A stretch of 33,119 nt of DNA from Alphaproteobacteria bacterium (GCA_030426245.1 JAUHYZ010000025.1:1-33119), one strand, 5' to 3'; shown: positions 23,736 to 32,276, counted from the stretch's first letter. The notes: a model not told the origin generated them from the letters alone. Numbers and translations: made by a program.

Positions 23736-25280
23736 ATGCTTACCGTACGCGAAGCCTCTCACCGCATTTTCGCCCATTTCGGGGTGGATCGGCTGTTCGG
23801 CAATCCCGGATCGACGGAGCTTCCCATGCTGAAGGGTATGCCGGAAGGCTTCCGCTATGTGATGGGGCTGAACGAAGCGGTCGTGATGGGCATGGCGGAC
23901 GGCTTCGCCCGCTCCAGCGGCAAGCCGGCGCTGGTCAATCTGCACAGCTCGGCAGGCACGGGCCATTCGCTGGGCAATCTCTTCACCGCTTACAAGAACA
24001 ACGCCCCGGTCGTCGTCACCGCAGGGCAGCAGGCGCGCAGCATCCTGCCTTACGACCCGTTCCTGTTCGCCGAAAGGCCGACCGAATTTCCGCGCCCCTA
24101 TGTGAAGTTCTCGCTAGAACCGGCGCGGGCCGAAGACGTGCCGCTGGCGCTGGTGCGTGCCTTCATCACTGCGCTGACCCCGCCGATGGGGCCGGTCTTC
24201 GTCTCGATCCCGGTCGACGATTGGGACCGTGAATGCGAGATGCCCGAGCTGCCCGAATTCACCCTGACGACCATGCCCGATCCGGCCGCGCTGGAACGGC
24301 TGGCCGCGATGCTGAATTCGGCGGAGAACCCGGCGCTGGTGCTGGGCACCGGGGTCGCCAATTGTCACGGCTGGGACGCCGCGATCGCGCTGGCGGAAAA
24401 GAGCGGCGCCTCGGTGTGGGCCGCGCCCTATGCCGCGCGGGAAACCTTCCCCGAAACCCATCCGCAATTCGCCGGCTTTCTGCCCGCCTGGCGCGATCAG
24501 ATCCAGAAGCTGCTCGATCCCTTCGATGCAGTTCTGGTCGCAGGCGCTCCTGTCTTCACCTATCACGTGGAAGGCGAAGGGCCGCACTGGCCGCCACATG
24601 CCAAGCTGGGCGTGCTGAGCGAAGATCCGCAGCACATTGCCGCCCTGCCCGGCGGCAACGGCGTGCTTGGCAATGTCGGGGCAGGCTTGGCCGCGCTGCT
24701 GGGCCAGGTTTCGCAGCGCCCCTTCACCGGCAAGAGCCACCAGCTGATCACCCCGCCTGAAGAGATGACCGCAGCCCATGTGCTGAAACGCGTGGCCGAA
24801 TTGCGGCCGGAAGACGCCGTGATCGTGGAAGAGGCGCCGACCGCACGCGGGCCGGAGCACGACACGCTGCCGATCACGCGCGAAGGCGGGTTCTACACCT
24901 GCGCCAGCGGCGGCCTGGGCTATTCCCTGCCTGCCGCGATCGGCATTGCCCTGGGCCAGAAGGACAAGGTGGTGGCGATCCTGGGCGACGGGGCGAGCAT
25001 GTACACGATCCAGGGGCTGTTCTCCGCGCGGGACGAGAAGGCCGATGTCAGCTTCGTGGTGCTGAACAATTCGGCCTATGCGGCGCTGACCGGCTTTTCC
25101 GCCGAGTTCGGAATGAACTACGTGCCCGGCTGCGACCTCACCGGAATCGACTTCGTCAAGCTGGCCGAAGCGATGGGCGTGCCCGGCAAGCTGGTGGACG
25201 AGGTTTCCTCACTGGACGAAGCGCTGAGCTGGAGCTTCGCCCAGAAGGGGCCGAGCCTGCTGGACGTGCGGATCGCGTGA
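23736..25280 (+). CDS. ThDP-dependent decarboxylase, benzoylformate decarboxylase-like
   Basis: A 514-residue thiamine-diphosphate enzyme with the usual three domains. FGNPGSTELPML, LNEAVVMGMADGFAR and VNLHSSAGTG are in the PYR domain, and LGDGASMYTIQGLF ending in LNNSAY is the ThDP-Mg motif (GDG...NN) in the PP domain. Key residues of Pseudomonas putida benzoylformate decarboxylase occur at the same numbers: Ser26, Glu47 and His70, plus a His at 277 in APVFTYHVEG aligned with His281. This supports a 2-oxo-acid decarboxylase acting on an aryl-glyoxylate to give an aldehyde rather than an acetolactate synthase. ATG 23736 fits this numbering, with GGAG about 10 bases upstream. The substrate in this organism is unknown. 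Confidence 0.82.
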   Translation: MLTVREASHRIFAHFGVDRLFGNPGSTELPMLKGMPEGFRYVMGLNEAVVMGMADGFARSSGKPALVNLHSSAGTGHSLGNLFTAYKNNAPVVVTAGQQARSILPYDPFLFAERPTEFPRPYVKFSLEPARAEDVPLALVRAFITALTPPMGPVFVSIPVDDWDRECEMPELPEFTLTTMPDPAALERLAAMLNSAENPALVLGTGVANCHGWDAAIALAEKSGASVWAAPYAARETFPETHPQFAGFLPAWRDQIQKLLDPFDAVLVAGAPVFTYHVEGEGPHWPPHAKLGVLSEDPQHIAALPGGNGVLGNVGAGLAALLGQVSQRPFTGKSHQLITPPEEMTAAHVLKRVAELRPEDAVIVEEAPTARGPEHDTLPITREGGFYTCASGGLGYSLPAAIGIALGQKDKVVAILGDGASMYTIQGLFSARDEKADVSFVVLNNSAYAALTGFSAEFGMNYVPGCDLTGIDFVKLAEAMGVPGKLVDEVSSLDEALSWSFAQKGPSLLDVRIA

Positions 25281-25298
25281 TCCGGCGGCCAGGCCGGA
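25281..25298 (+). terminator. Hairpin directly after the ThDP enzyme stop
   Basis: TCCGGC (25281-25286) and GCCGGA (25293-25298) form a perfect 6-bp GC-rich stem with a 6-base loop, starting at the first base after the stop codon. No T run follows, so it may be a weak or rho-assisted terminator in the 152 bp spacer between this gene and the converging SDR gene. The rest of that spacer is visibly AT-richer than the genes, and I see nothing else in it. Confidence 0.35.
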
Positions 25299-25432
25299 CC
25301 ATTCGAAACAACGATGTCAAAGAGCCGATTCGGAATAACCATATAGGTTAGATCACAATTGGCTCGTGTAGGAAAGACATTTTTTCGGGCATCGATTTTC
25401 GTCGAGATATCAGCTGCTTGCCAGCGTCGGCC

Positions 25433-26224
25433 CTATGTTCCGTAGCGTGCTGCGATGGCATTGCCCTGCTTTCCGGGCAGGCTGGAAATCGCATCGCGCG
25501 CGGTTTCCCACTGCGCGTAGTCTTCAAGCCGCGGAAAGCAGACGACCTCGCCAAGTTCCAGCCCGGCGAGCGATGCGCGGACGACTGCCTCGGGCGGCTG
25601 CACCCTTTCCGGCGGCAAGCGATCGAAAATCCCGGTTTCGCTGGCATTGCCCAGATTCGTTCGTGTGAGCCCGGGCATCAGGGCCTGGAAGCGAATGCCC
25701 GATCCGGCGAATTCCTCGTTCAGCAATTGGGTGAACTGAGCGACATGGGCCTTTGTTCCGCCATAGACGGATGGACCGGCCGAAATCGTGAAACCCGATC
25801 CCGATCCCACATTGATGATCGTGCCGCCGCCCGCTTCCTTCATCGCCTTCACCGCTGCATGGCAAATCAGAGTCGGCGCGGTCACATTGACTTCGATCAT
25901 CTGCAGATGCTCTTCGGGCGTGAGATCGAGGAAACCTGCCATCCCGCCGATACCGGCATTGTTGATCACCATGGAAACCCCGCCCTGGGCGATCCTTTCC
26001 ATCACCTTGCGCACATCCGCGCGGGAAGCGAGATCGGCCGGCAAAACCTCCACCTCAACGCCGTGCGCCGCCGAGAGTCCATCGGCGATCTCCTGCAGCA
26101 CATCGCCCCTTCGCGCGACAAGGATGAGATCCTCTCCGCGCTCCGCCAGGATCTCTGCATAGGCCTTGCCGATCCCCGACGATGCCCCGGTGACGAGGCA
26201 CTTGCCCTGCTGCTTGGCCGCCAT
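25433..26224 (-). CDS. Short-chain dehydrogenase/reductase (SDR)
   Basis: A 263-residue classical SDR, NAD(P)-dependent, cytoplasmic. TGASSGIGKAYAEIL is the cofactor-binding TGxxxGxG motif, LVARR after the second strand favours NADP, and INNAGIGG is the NNAG motif. GSGSGFTISAGPSVYGGTKAH contains the catalytic Ser and YxxxK. ATG 26224 is used because AAAGGA is 6 bases upstream; the frame also opens at a TTG two codons earlier. It lies 124 bp downstream of the DUF3237 gene on the same strand and is probably co-transcribed. Oxidation or reduction of an alcohol or ketone intermediate of the neighbouring catabolic cluster is likely, but the substrate is not visible. Confidence 0.85.
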   Translation of the reverse strand: MAAKQQGKCLVTGASSGIGKAYAEILAERGEDLILVARRGDVLQEIADGLSAAHGVEVEVLPADLASRADVRKVMERIAQGGVSMVINNAGIGGMAGFLDLTPEEHLQMIEVNVTAPTLICHAAVKAMKEAGGGTIINVGSGSGFTISAGPSVYGGTKAHVAQFTQLLNEEFAGSGIRFQALMPGLTRTNLGNASETGIFDRLPPERVQPPEAVVRASLAGLELGEVVCFPRLEDYAQWETARDAISSLPGKQGNAIAARYGT

Positions 26225-26348
26225 GTCCAATCCTTTCCATGTTAAGCAAATCCGCCGGCCCGTCTTTCATCCTGGCGCGATCGGCGCAAGGGGTATCGGC
26301 GGCAATTTCATGCCTACGGGGCGCAGGCCAGCCGGGCAGCTGTGCGGC

Positions 26349-26810
26349 CTAGGTCACCCGCCAGACCCACAGCTTGATCGAACTGGCATAGCGCGCGCCC
26401 GCGCAAATGAAGATCGACCTGTTGAGCCATTCGTAAGGACCGCTGGGCGCAATGAATTCGGGTACGGTGCGGAAATAATATTCCCCCGGATCGACTTCCT
26501 CGCCCGCTGCCAGCCGCGCCATCACTTCCGGCGGGCCATGCCGCAGGCCCTTGTTGCGGATCTGGATCAGTGCACCGTCATCGGTTTCGATCGCATAGAT
26601 CGCATCGGCTACCGTCACCCCGTCGGCCCGGGTCAGCTGCCAATCGGCCGAATTGCCCATCAGCTTGCCGGAAATCTTCGGCCCCTTCACATAGCCGCCA
26701 GGCTTGATCGGGATGATCCGGCGCGCGCCGTCATAGGTCTCGCCGATCTGGCGCGGCGCATCGAGCTCTCCGCCCGCCTCATAGACGAATTCGAGTTCGG
26801 GTTTGATCAT
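26349..26810 (-). CDS. DUF3237 family protein
   Basis: A 153-residue protein matching DUF3237 as I remember it: [82 protein letters not shown] and [11 protein letters not shown]. The family forms a small beta-barrel and has no proven enzymatic role that I can name. Its genes are often near aromatic, steroid or lignin-type catabolic genes, as here. A strong Shine-Dalgarno sequence (GGAGAGGAG) precedes the ATG. It is divergent from the GMC oxidoreductase gene across 95 bp and upstream of the SDR gene. Confidence 0.85.
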   Translation of the reverse strand: MIKPELEFVYEAGGELDAPRQIGETYDGARRIIPIKPGGYVKGPKISGKLMGNSADWQLTRADGVTVADAIYAIETDDGALIQIRNKGLRHGPPEVMARLAAGEEVDPGEYYFRTVPEFIAPSGPYEWLNRSIFICAGARYASSIKLWVWRVT

Positions 26811-26873
26811 CGTATCTCCTCTCCATATCGTTTTTTGGGCAAAGTCATCTTGCTCCCCACCGAAATCACACTA

Positions 26874-26888
26874 TTCCTGCTGCAGGAA
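26874..26888. promoter_or_regulatory. Palindrome upstream of the GMC oxidoreductase gene
   Basis: TTCCTGC-T-GCAGGAA is a perfect inverted repeat with 7-bp arms, placed in the 95 bp divergent spacer and ending 3 bases before the GMC ribosome-binding site AGAGGAG (26892-26898). In this position it could be a repressor operator governing the GMC gene, or a 5'-UTR hairpin. No known regulator motif is recognised. Confidence 0.4.
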
Positions 26889-26905
26889 GCAAGAGGAGCA
26901 AGGCA

Positions 26906-28564
26906 ATGCCGGATACTATCCAGGCGGACTATGTCATCGTTGGAGCAGGCAGCGCGGGCTGTGTGCTGGCCAGCCGCCTGACCGCAGACGGGCAGCACAA
27001 GGTCGTGATACTCGAAGCGGGCGGCGACGACCGCCCTCTGCGCGAACCCGGCCAGTTCATCTCCAATATCATGATCCACACTCCGATCGGCTTCGGCAAG
27101 ACGCTTAACGATCCCAAGGTCAACTGGCTCTACGAAACCGAAGTGGACGAAGGATCGGGCAATCGCACCCATAAATGGCCCAAGGGCAAGGTGCTGGGCG
27201 GTTCGTCTTCGATCAACGGCATGCTCTATGTCCGCGGCCAGTCCGCCGACTATGACGGCTGGGCGCAGATGGGCGCGCGCGGCTGGAGCTGGGACGATGT
27301 GCTGCCCTATTTCCGCAAGAGCGAGAACCAGGAACGCGGCGAAGACGAATTCCACGGAGCGGGCGGCCCGCTGAACGTTTCCGACTTTCCCGACGAGCAT
27401 CCGGTCAGCCAGGCACTGGTGGATGCCTGCGTGCAGGCCGGCATCCCCTACAAGAAGGATCTCAATGACGGGAACCAGGAAGGCGTCAGCTTCTTCCAGA
27501 TGACCGCCAAGAACGGCCGCCGCCATTCCACGGCCGTCGCCTATCTCCACCCGGCAATGGGGCGTCGGAACCTGGAAGTCGTCACCCGCGCCATGACCAC
27601 GAAGATCATCTTCGAAGGCAAGAAGGCCGTGGGCGTGGAGTTCGAACAGAATGGGCAGCTGCGCCGGGTGATGGTCAGCCGCGAAGTGATCCTGGCGGCA
27701 GGCGCGGTGGAAAGCCCCAAGCTGCTGGAGGTCTCCGGCGTGGGCCAGGCCGCCCGGCTGAAGGATCTGGGCGTGGAAGTGGTGCACGATTCCCCGATGG
27801 TGGGGGAGAACATGCAGGACCATTACATGATCGGCTGCCAGGCCGCGCTGAAGGAGGATTGGCATTCGATCAACCATCTCAGCCGCGGGGTGAAGCTGCT
27901 GGGCCAGATCGCCAAATACGGCATCAGCCGCAAGGGGCTGCTGTCCTATGCCGTGGCCCATGGCTGCGCCTTCGTGAAGAGCCGCGACACGCTGGATTAT
28001 CCCGACGTGCAGATCCACGTGATGGCCGCCAGCATGGATCTGGAATATCTCAACCAGTATCAGGGCCTGCGGCTGGACAAGGAACCGGGCCTGGCCTCCA
28101 ACCCCTGCCAGTTGCGGCCGGAATCGCGCGGATCGATCCATGCGAAATCGGCCAACGGGCTGGAACGCCCGGCGATCGTGCCCAATTACCTCTCCGACCC
28201 GATCGACCGGCAAAGCGTGGTCGATCAGCTCAAGCTCATTCGCAATATCTGGCAGCAGCCCGCGCTGGAGCCCTATCTCAAGGCGCCGGGCGATCCCTTC
28301 GGCCAGACGGACGAAGAAATGCTGGGCTATGCCAAGCTGGCCGGCGGCACGCTCTATCACGCGGTCGGCACCGTCGCGATGGGCGATGAGCGCTTCCCGC
28401 TCGATCCCCGGCTGCGGGTGCGCGGCGTGGAAGGGCTGCGCGTGATCGACGCATCGGCCATGCCCAAAATATCCTCCGGCAACACCAATGCGCCCACGAT
28501 CATGATCGCGGAAAAAGGCGCGGACATGGTGCTGGAGGATGCGAAGGAAGCAGCGATGGCGTGA
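26906..28564 (+). CDS. GMC-family FAD-dependent alcohol oxidoreductase
   Basis: A 552-residue glucose-methanol-choline oxidoreductase. [19 protein letters not shown] is the FAD-binding GxGxxG, with EAGGDD at the end of the second strand. [19 protein letters not shown] is GMC signature 1, and [19 protein letters not shown] is signature 2. [11 protein letters not shown] and [19 protein letters not shown] carry the C-terminal His and Asn catalytic pair. Such enzymes oxidise primary alcohols to aldehydes; relatives in lignin-degrading sphingomonads act on side-chain alcohols of aryl-propane units, which suits this neighbourhood. No signal peptide. AGAGGAG is 7 bases from the ATG. It converges with ruvB across 42 bp. 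Choline dehydrogenase itself is less likely because no betaine gene is adjacent. Confidence 0.9.
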   Translation: MPDTIQADYVIVGAGSAGCVLASRLTADGQHKVVILEAGGDDRPLREPGQFISNIMIHTPIGFGKTLNDPKVNWLYETEVDEGSGNRTHKWPKGKVLGGSSSINGMLYVRGQSADYDGWAQMGARGWSWDDVLPYFRKSENQERGEDEFHGAGGPLNVSDFPDEHPVSQALVDACVQAGIPYKKDLNDGNQEGVSFFQMTAKNGRRHSTAVAYLHPAMGRRNLEVVTRAMTTKIIFEGKKAVGVEFEQNGQLRRVMVSREVILAAGAVESPKLLEVSGVGQAARLKDLGVEVVHDSPMVGENMQDHYMIGCQAALKEDWHSINHLSRGVKLLGQIAKYGISRKGLLSYAVAHGCAFVKSRDTLDYPDVQIHVMAASMDLEYLNQYQGLRLDKEPGLASNPCQLRPESRGSIHAKSANGLERPAIVPNYLSDPIDRQSVVDQLKLIRNIWQQPALEPYLKAPGDPFGQTDEEMLGYAKLAGGTLYHAVGTVAMGDERFPLDPRLRVRGVEGLRVIDASAMPKISSGNTNAPTIMIAEKGADMVLEDAKEAAMA

Positions 28565-28606
28565 GGGCGCGGGCTTAACCGGCCTACCCCTCCAGCCGAA
28601 CCGTCT

Positions 28607-29626
28607 CTAGTCGAACAGGCCGCCGGAATCGCCCGCAGGCGGCGTCAGGCCGAGATGCTGCCAGCCGCGATCGTTGAGCATACGCCCACGCGCGGTGCGC
28701 GCCACCAGGCCGAGCTGAATCAGGAAGGGCTCGACCACTTCCTCCACCGTATCGCGCGGTTCGGCCAGCCCCGCCGCCAGCGTCTCCACGCCCACGGGGC
28801 CGCCCTTGTAGATATCCGCGATCATGGTGAGATAGCGCCGGTCCATCGCATCGAGGCCAAGCCCGTCCACTTCAAGCCTTGTGAGCGCTTCGTCGGCGAT
28901 CTTGGCCGTTACGGTGCCTGACGACGCGACATGGGCGAAATCGCGCACCCGGCGCAGCAGGCGCCCCGCAACCCGCGGCGTGCCGCGCGCCCGGCGGGCA
29001 ATCTCCCGCGCGCCTTCATTCTCCATCGGCAGATCGAGCAGGCGGGCACCGCGCGTCACGACCTGTTCCAGCTCCGCCTCGCTATAGAAATTCAGCCGCA
29101 CCGGAATGCCGAAGCGGTCCCGCAGCGGCGTGGTCAGCAGGCCTTGCCGCGTGGTCGCGCCGATCAGGGTGAAAGGCGGCAAGTCGATCCGCACCGAGCG
29201 CGCCGATGGCCCTTCTCCGATGATGATATCCAGCGCGCGGTCTTCCATCGCAGGGTAAAGCACTTCCTCCACGACCGGATTGAGGCGGTGAATCTCGTCG
29301 ATGAACAGCACGTCATGCGGTTCCAGATTGGTCAGCAGCGCAGCCAGATCCCCCGCCTTGGCAATCACCGGGCCGCTGGTGGCACGAAAGCCCACGCCCA
29401 GCTCCTTGGCGACGATCTGGGCCAGCGTGGTCTTGCCCAGGCCCGGCGGGCCGAAGAACAGCACATGGTCCATCGCCTCCCCGCGGGACCTGGCGCTTTC
29501 GATGAAGACGCGCAGATTGCCGCGCGCCGCCTCCTGCCCGATGAATTCCTCGAGCGCCCTGGGGCGCAGAGCCGCGTCCTGGTCTTCCGGCTGCCGCTCG
29601 GGAGTAAGGTCGGGGTTGGTGGTCAT
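28607..29626 (-). CDS. ruvB: Holliday junction branch-migration ATPase RuvB
   Basis: Hexameric AAA+ motor that with RuvA drives branch migration of Holliday junctions during recombinational repair. The 339-residue protein has the Walker A motif [17 protein letters not shown], Walker [16 protein letters not shown], sensor 1 in [21 protein letters not shown], and the winged-helix C-terminus ([26 protein letters not shown]). The ATG overlaps the stop of the upstream unknown gene as ATGA, and I see no Shine-Dalgarno sequence before it. ruvB translation therefore probably depends on ribosomes finishing the intervening gene. ruvA is normally the direct neighbour; here 660 bp of AT-richer sequence separates them. 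ruvC is not in the window. Confidence 0.97.
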   Translation of the reverse strand: MTTNPDLTPERQPEDQDAALRPRALEEFIGQEAARGNLRVFIESARSRGEAMDHVLFFGPPGLGKTTLAQIVAKELGVGFRATSGPVIAKAGDLAALLTNLEPHDVLFIDEIHRLNPVVEEVLYPAMEDRALDIIIGEGPSARSVRIDLPPFTLIGATTRQGLLTTPLRDRFGIPVRLNFYSEAELEQVVTRGARLLDLPMENEGAREIARRARGTPRVAGRLLRRVRDFAHVASSGTVTAKIADEALTRLEVDGLGLDAMDRRYLTMIADIYKGGPVGVETLAAGLAEPRDTVEEVVEPFLIQLGLVARTARGRMLNDRGWQHLGLTPPAGDSGGLFD

Positions 29627-30288
29627 GCCGATAGCAGATCAAAGTCCTTAAGATTACTAACATTCAACACGGCTTCACCGTCCCCCTCAGCCAGTATTAT
29701 CTGAGGCACCTCGTCCGGAACCCCAGACCATCGGCAAACTATGATCGTTTGAATTGCCGGTAATAGTAGAGCGTGCCCGCGGACCAATCGAATTAGATCG
29801 TTCACCCATGCCCTAAATTTATCCCATTCGAACGGAGCAACGTTTTCGTCCAATACTCGCTTGGCTGACGGAACGTGGAGGAGATTTCCACACTGACCAT
29901 AGACCTTGCTAAGTGAAGACAAGGGCATTGGCTTCATGGCAGGGGTTAGCTGCTTGGAACCTTCGTCATCTACGCTGAAGTACAGCTGCAGAGGTATAGG
30001 CAGCGGATATGCATTGAATTTTCCTATTTCATTAAACGCATCTTTGGGGCGCCAATGCTTCGGATCAAGCTCCGTTCCTTCCTGAAGGTGGGCGAGAGTC
30101 GATCCAAGAACCATCAATTCGCAGACTTTTCTAACCTGGAGCGCGACAGCATCCAGTCTAAACCAGTTGTCTCCATCATCTTGGTTTTCATTGATAAAAT
30201 TTAGCTGGCGATCAGCCGCAATTAACCTTGTCTTTATCGAGTTAATAACTGTCGGGTAGTGAGATTTTACCGAGGCAGCATCCATCAC
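29623..30288 (-). CDS. Unknown AT-richer gene inserted between ruvA and ruvB
   Basis: I do not recognise a named family for this 221-residue protein. The N-terminal half is mostly helical ([20 protein letters not shown], then [20 protein letters not shown]). It continues with [41 protein letters not shown] and a C-terminal part of strands ([25 protein letters not shown]). The pattern LQxRKxCEL, then HW-K, a YP-P-type motif and CGxLLH, recalls, weakly and from memory, uncharacterised HEPN-like proteins found in accessory regions. Hand count of GC is 88/180 (49%) over 29641-29820, against 41/60 (68%) in ruvA at 30301-30360. Start is GTG 30288 (GTGA overlap with the ruvA stop) or ATG 30285 (TGATG); the end overlaps ruvB as ATGA. 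Acquisition by transfer is the best explanation. Confidence 0.8.
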   Translation of the reverse strand: MMDAASVKSHYPTVINSIKTRLIAADRQLNFINENQDDGDNWFRLDAVALQVRKVCELMVLGSTLAHLQEGTELDPKHWRPKDAFNEIGKFNAYPLPIPLQLYFSVDDEGSKQLTPAMKPMPLSSLSKVYGQCGNLLHVPSAKRVLDENVAPFEWDKFRAWVNDLIRLVRGHALLLPAIQTIIVCRWSGVPDEVPQIILAEGDGEAVLNVSNLKDFDLLSA

Positions 30289-30890
30289 CCCGCAGCCCTC
30301 TTCAGCGCGGCACGGATCAGCTCGCTTTCCGTCGCATCCTCGCCCAGCTCGCCCTGGGCATGGGCGACGGCGGAAGCCGCGATCGCGGGTTTGAAGCCGA
30401 GATTCTCCAGCGCCGAAACGGCATCGGCGCTGGTCGAGCCGACCAGCGGCGCAGCGGCCATGCCCGCGCCGCCCGGTGCACTGGGCAGAGCGCCAGCCTT
30501 GTCCTTCAGCTCGTTGACGATGCGCCCGGCCAGTTTCGGCCCCACGCCGTTCGCCCGAGCGACCTGCGCCGCATCGCCGTTCGCACAGGCGGCCTGCAAT
30601 TCTTCTGCCGAGAGCGCGGAGAGGATCGCTAGCGCAACCTTGCTGCCCACGCCCTGCACCTGGGTGAGCAGGCGGAACCAGTCCCGCTCTGCCGATGTGG
30701 CGAAGCCGAGCAGGCGCATGTCGTTCTCGCTGACCTGAAGATCGGTGAAGACGGTCACCGCCTCCCCCTGCTCGCCCAGCGCAGTGAGCGTCCGGTTGGA
30801 GCAGTGGACGAGGTAGCCGACGCCCGAAACGTCGATCACCGCCCAGTCCGCACCGGTTTCGTCCAGCAGGCCCTTCAGCTTCGCAATCAT
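30285..30890 (-). CDS. ruvA: Holliday junction-binding protein RuvA
   Basis: Tetrameric DNA-binding partner of RuvB. The 201-residue protein has the N-terminal OB fold ([31 protein letters not shown]) and the tandem helix-hairpin-helix region ([20 protein letters not shown] and [21 protein letters not shown]). A flexible Ala/Gly/Pro linker follows, then domain III ([20 protein letters not shown] and [12 protein letters not shown]), which contacts RuvB. Full length and intact. It is divergent from aroC across 78 bp, so this spacer must hold its promoter. Its stop codon overlaps the start of the unknown gene, so ruvA, the unknown gene and ruvB probably form one transcript. ruvC, often upstream in alphaproteobacteria, is absent. 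Confidence 0.96.
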   Translation of the reverse strand: MIAKLKGLLDETGADWAVIDVSGVGYLVHCSNRTLTALGEQGEAVTVFTDLQVSENDMRLLGFATSAERDWFRLLTQVQGVGSKVALAILSALSAEELQAACANGDAAQVARANGVGPKLAGRIVNELKDKAGALPSAPGGAGMAAAPLVGSTSADAVSALENLGFKPAIAASAVAHAQGELGEDATESELIRAALKRAAG

Positions 30891-30968
30891 GTTTTGTTCC
30901 TGCCCGAGCGCGGCGGATTTGGCCAGTAATTATGGACAGCCGCCCACAGTTGCGACATGGAACGCGCC

Positions 30969-32039
30969 ATGAGCGTCAACACATTCGGCCGCGTATTGCG
31001 TTTCACGACCTGGGGAGAAAGCCACGGCCCCGCTTTGGGCGCGGTGGTGGATGGCTGCCCGCCCGGGCTGGAAGTGAGCGAAGGCGCGATCCAGCCTTTC
31101 CTGGATGCGCGGAGGCCCGGCACGTCCCGCTTCACGACCCAGCGGCGCGAGCCCGACCAGGTCAAGATCCTGAGCGGCACCTTCGAAGGCAAGAGCACGG
31201 GCACGCCGATCAGTCTGATGATCGAGAACACCGATCAGCGCTCCAAAGATTATTCGGACGTCGCCAAGGCCTATCGGCCCGGCCATGCCGATTACACTTA
31301 CGATGCGAAATACGGATTGCGCGACTATCGCGGCGGCGGACGTTCCAGCGCGCGCGAAACTGCCGCGCGCGTGGCGGCGGGCGCAATCGCGCGGCTGGTC
31401 ATTCCGGAAGTTTCGATCCTGGCCTATGTCACCGAAATCGGCGGCGATGCGATCGACCGCGAAGCCTTCAGCGCCGAAGAGATCGGCAAGAACGCCTTCT
31501 TCTGCCCCGATGCCTGGGCAGCCAAACGCTGGGAAGGCCTGGTGGACGAAGCGCGCAAGGACGGGTCCTCCCTGGGGGCCGTGGTCGAATGCGTGGCCAC
31601 CGGCGTTCCAGCAGGCTGGGGCGCGCCGATCTATGGCAAGCTGGATGCGGACCTCGCCGCCGCGATGATGGGCATCAATGCCGTCAAGGCCGTGGAGATC
31701 GGGGACGGTTTCGGCGCGGCGCGGCTGCGCGGCGAACAAAACGCCGATCCCATGAAACCGGGCGAGAGTGGCAGCGTGGAATTCGATGCCAACCATGCGG
31801 GCGGCATTGCAGGCGGCATTTCCACGGGGCAGCCGGTCGTGTGCCGCGTAGCCTTCAAGCCGACCAGTTCGATCCTGATCCCGCAGCCCACCGTAACGCG
31901 TGACGGCGATGCGACAGAGATTGCCACCAAGGGACGCCATGACCCTTGCGTGGGCATTCGTGGCACGCCTGTGGTGGAAGCGATGATGGCCCTGGTTCTG
32001 GCCGACCAAAAGCTGCTGCACAGGGCGCAATGCGGCTAG
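30969..32039 (+). CDS. aroC: Chorismate synthase
   Basis: Converts 5-enolpyruvylshikimate-3-phosphate to chorismate with reduced FMN, the last common step of aromatic amino-acid synthesis. The 356-residue protein begins [20 protein letters not shown]. It shows the family signatures [58 protein letters not shown] and [19 protein letters not shown] 30969 is chosen because homology starts there; an ATG at 30957 is four codons upstream in the same frame. It is divergent from ruvA. Downstream, 326 bp separate it from ahpC, including a run of hairpins (32062-32215) that may end its transcript. Confidence 0.97.
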   Translation: MSVNTFGRVLRFTTWGESHGPALGAVVDGCPPGLEVSEGAIQPFLDARRPGTSRFTTQRREPDQVKILSGTFEGKSTGTPISLMIENTDQRSKDYSDVAKAYRPGHADYTYDAKYGLRDYRGGGRSSARETAARVAAGAIARLVIPEVSILAYVTEIGGDAIDREAFSAEEIGKNAFFCPDAWAAKRWEGLVDEARKDGSSLGAVVECVATGVPAGWGAPIYGKLDADLAAAMMGINAVKAVEIGDGFGAARLRGEQNADPMKPGESGSVEFDANHAGGIAGGISTGQPVVCRVAFKPTSSILIPQPTVTRDGDATEIATKGRHDPCVGIRGTPVVEAMMALVLADQKLLHRAQCG

Positions 32040-32061
32040 TTATAGCCTCAAACGCCGGCGG

Positions 32062-32215
32062 GGCCATTCGGCCTTGCGGTCGCTCCGGGACCGGTCCACA
32101 ATTTCCAGCGGAGTAGGGCAGATTCGGTCTGCGCAAAGCAGACCGCAAGCGCGAAAGCGCGCCCGGAGCAGCGCAGCTGCGGAGGATAGCCAAGCGGGCG
32201 GATGCCCGCGCTGGC
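32062..32215. repeat. Cluster of small palindromes between aroC and ahpC
   Basis: About 150 bp contain GGCC-ATTC-GGCC (32062-32073), GGACCGGTCC (32088-32097), CGGTCTGC-GCAAA-GCAGACCG (32125-32145), GCGC-GAAA-GCGC (32149-32160), CGCAGCTGCG (32172-32181) and GCGGGC-GGAT-GCCCGC (32194-32209). The last has an outer GCCA/TGGC pair extending it to 32189-32215. The density of perfect stems suggests a dispersed palindromic (REP/ERIC-like) element, a strong terminator for aroC, or a structured RNA. No open reading frame here looks real. Confidence 0.55.
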
Positions 32216-32244
32216 GACTGAAGCCGATTAAATCTACTTTTTCG

Positions 32245-32276
32245 ATCAATCCGGTCTGATTGATTTATTCCATCAA
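32245..32276. promoter_or_regulatory. LysR/OxyR-like inverted repeats upstream of ahpC
   Basis: ATCAAT-N8-ATTGAT (32245-32264) is a perfect inverted repeat, and the overlapping TTGAT-N7-ATCAA (32260-32276) adds a second dyad. The array lies about 90 bp upstream of the ahpC ATG, in an AT-rich block inside an otherwise GC-rich spacer. The AT-centred half-sites with 7-8 bp spacing are what LysR-type regulators, including OxyR, use, and ahpC is a classical OxyR target. Assignment to OxyR is inference; no oxyR gene is in the window. Confidence 0.45.

Noticed and set aside
26807..28360. 517-codon minus-strand frame antisense to the GMC gene
   Set aside because: It is a His/Ala-rich shadow of the GMC reading frame; the plus strand has clear FAD and GMC signatures.
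20222..28564. Catabolic cluster as a recent mobile island
   Set aside because: No integrase, transposase, tRNA or flanking direct repeat is visible, and GC looks as high as in the housekeeping genes.
29600..30310. Target-site duplication or inverted repeats flanking the gene between ruvA and ruvB
   Set aside because: I compared the two junctions by eye and found no direct or inverted repeat, so a transposon-type insertion is not supported.
32062..32215. Possible CRISPR array in the hairpin-rich spacer
   Set aside because: The palindromes differ from each other in sequence and length; there is no constant repeat with regular spacers and no cas gene.
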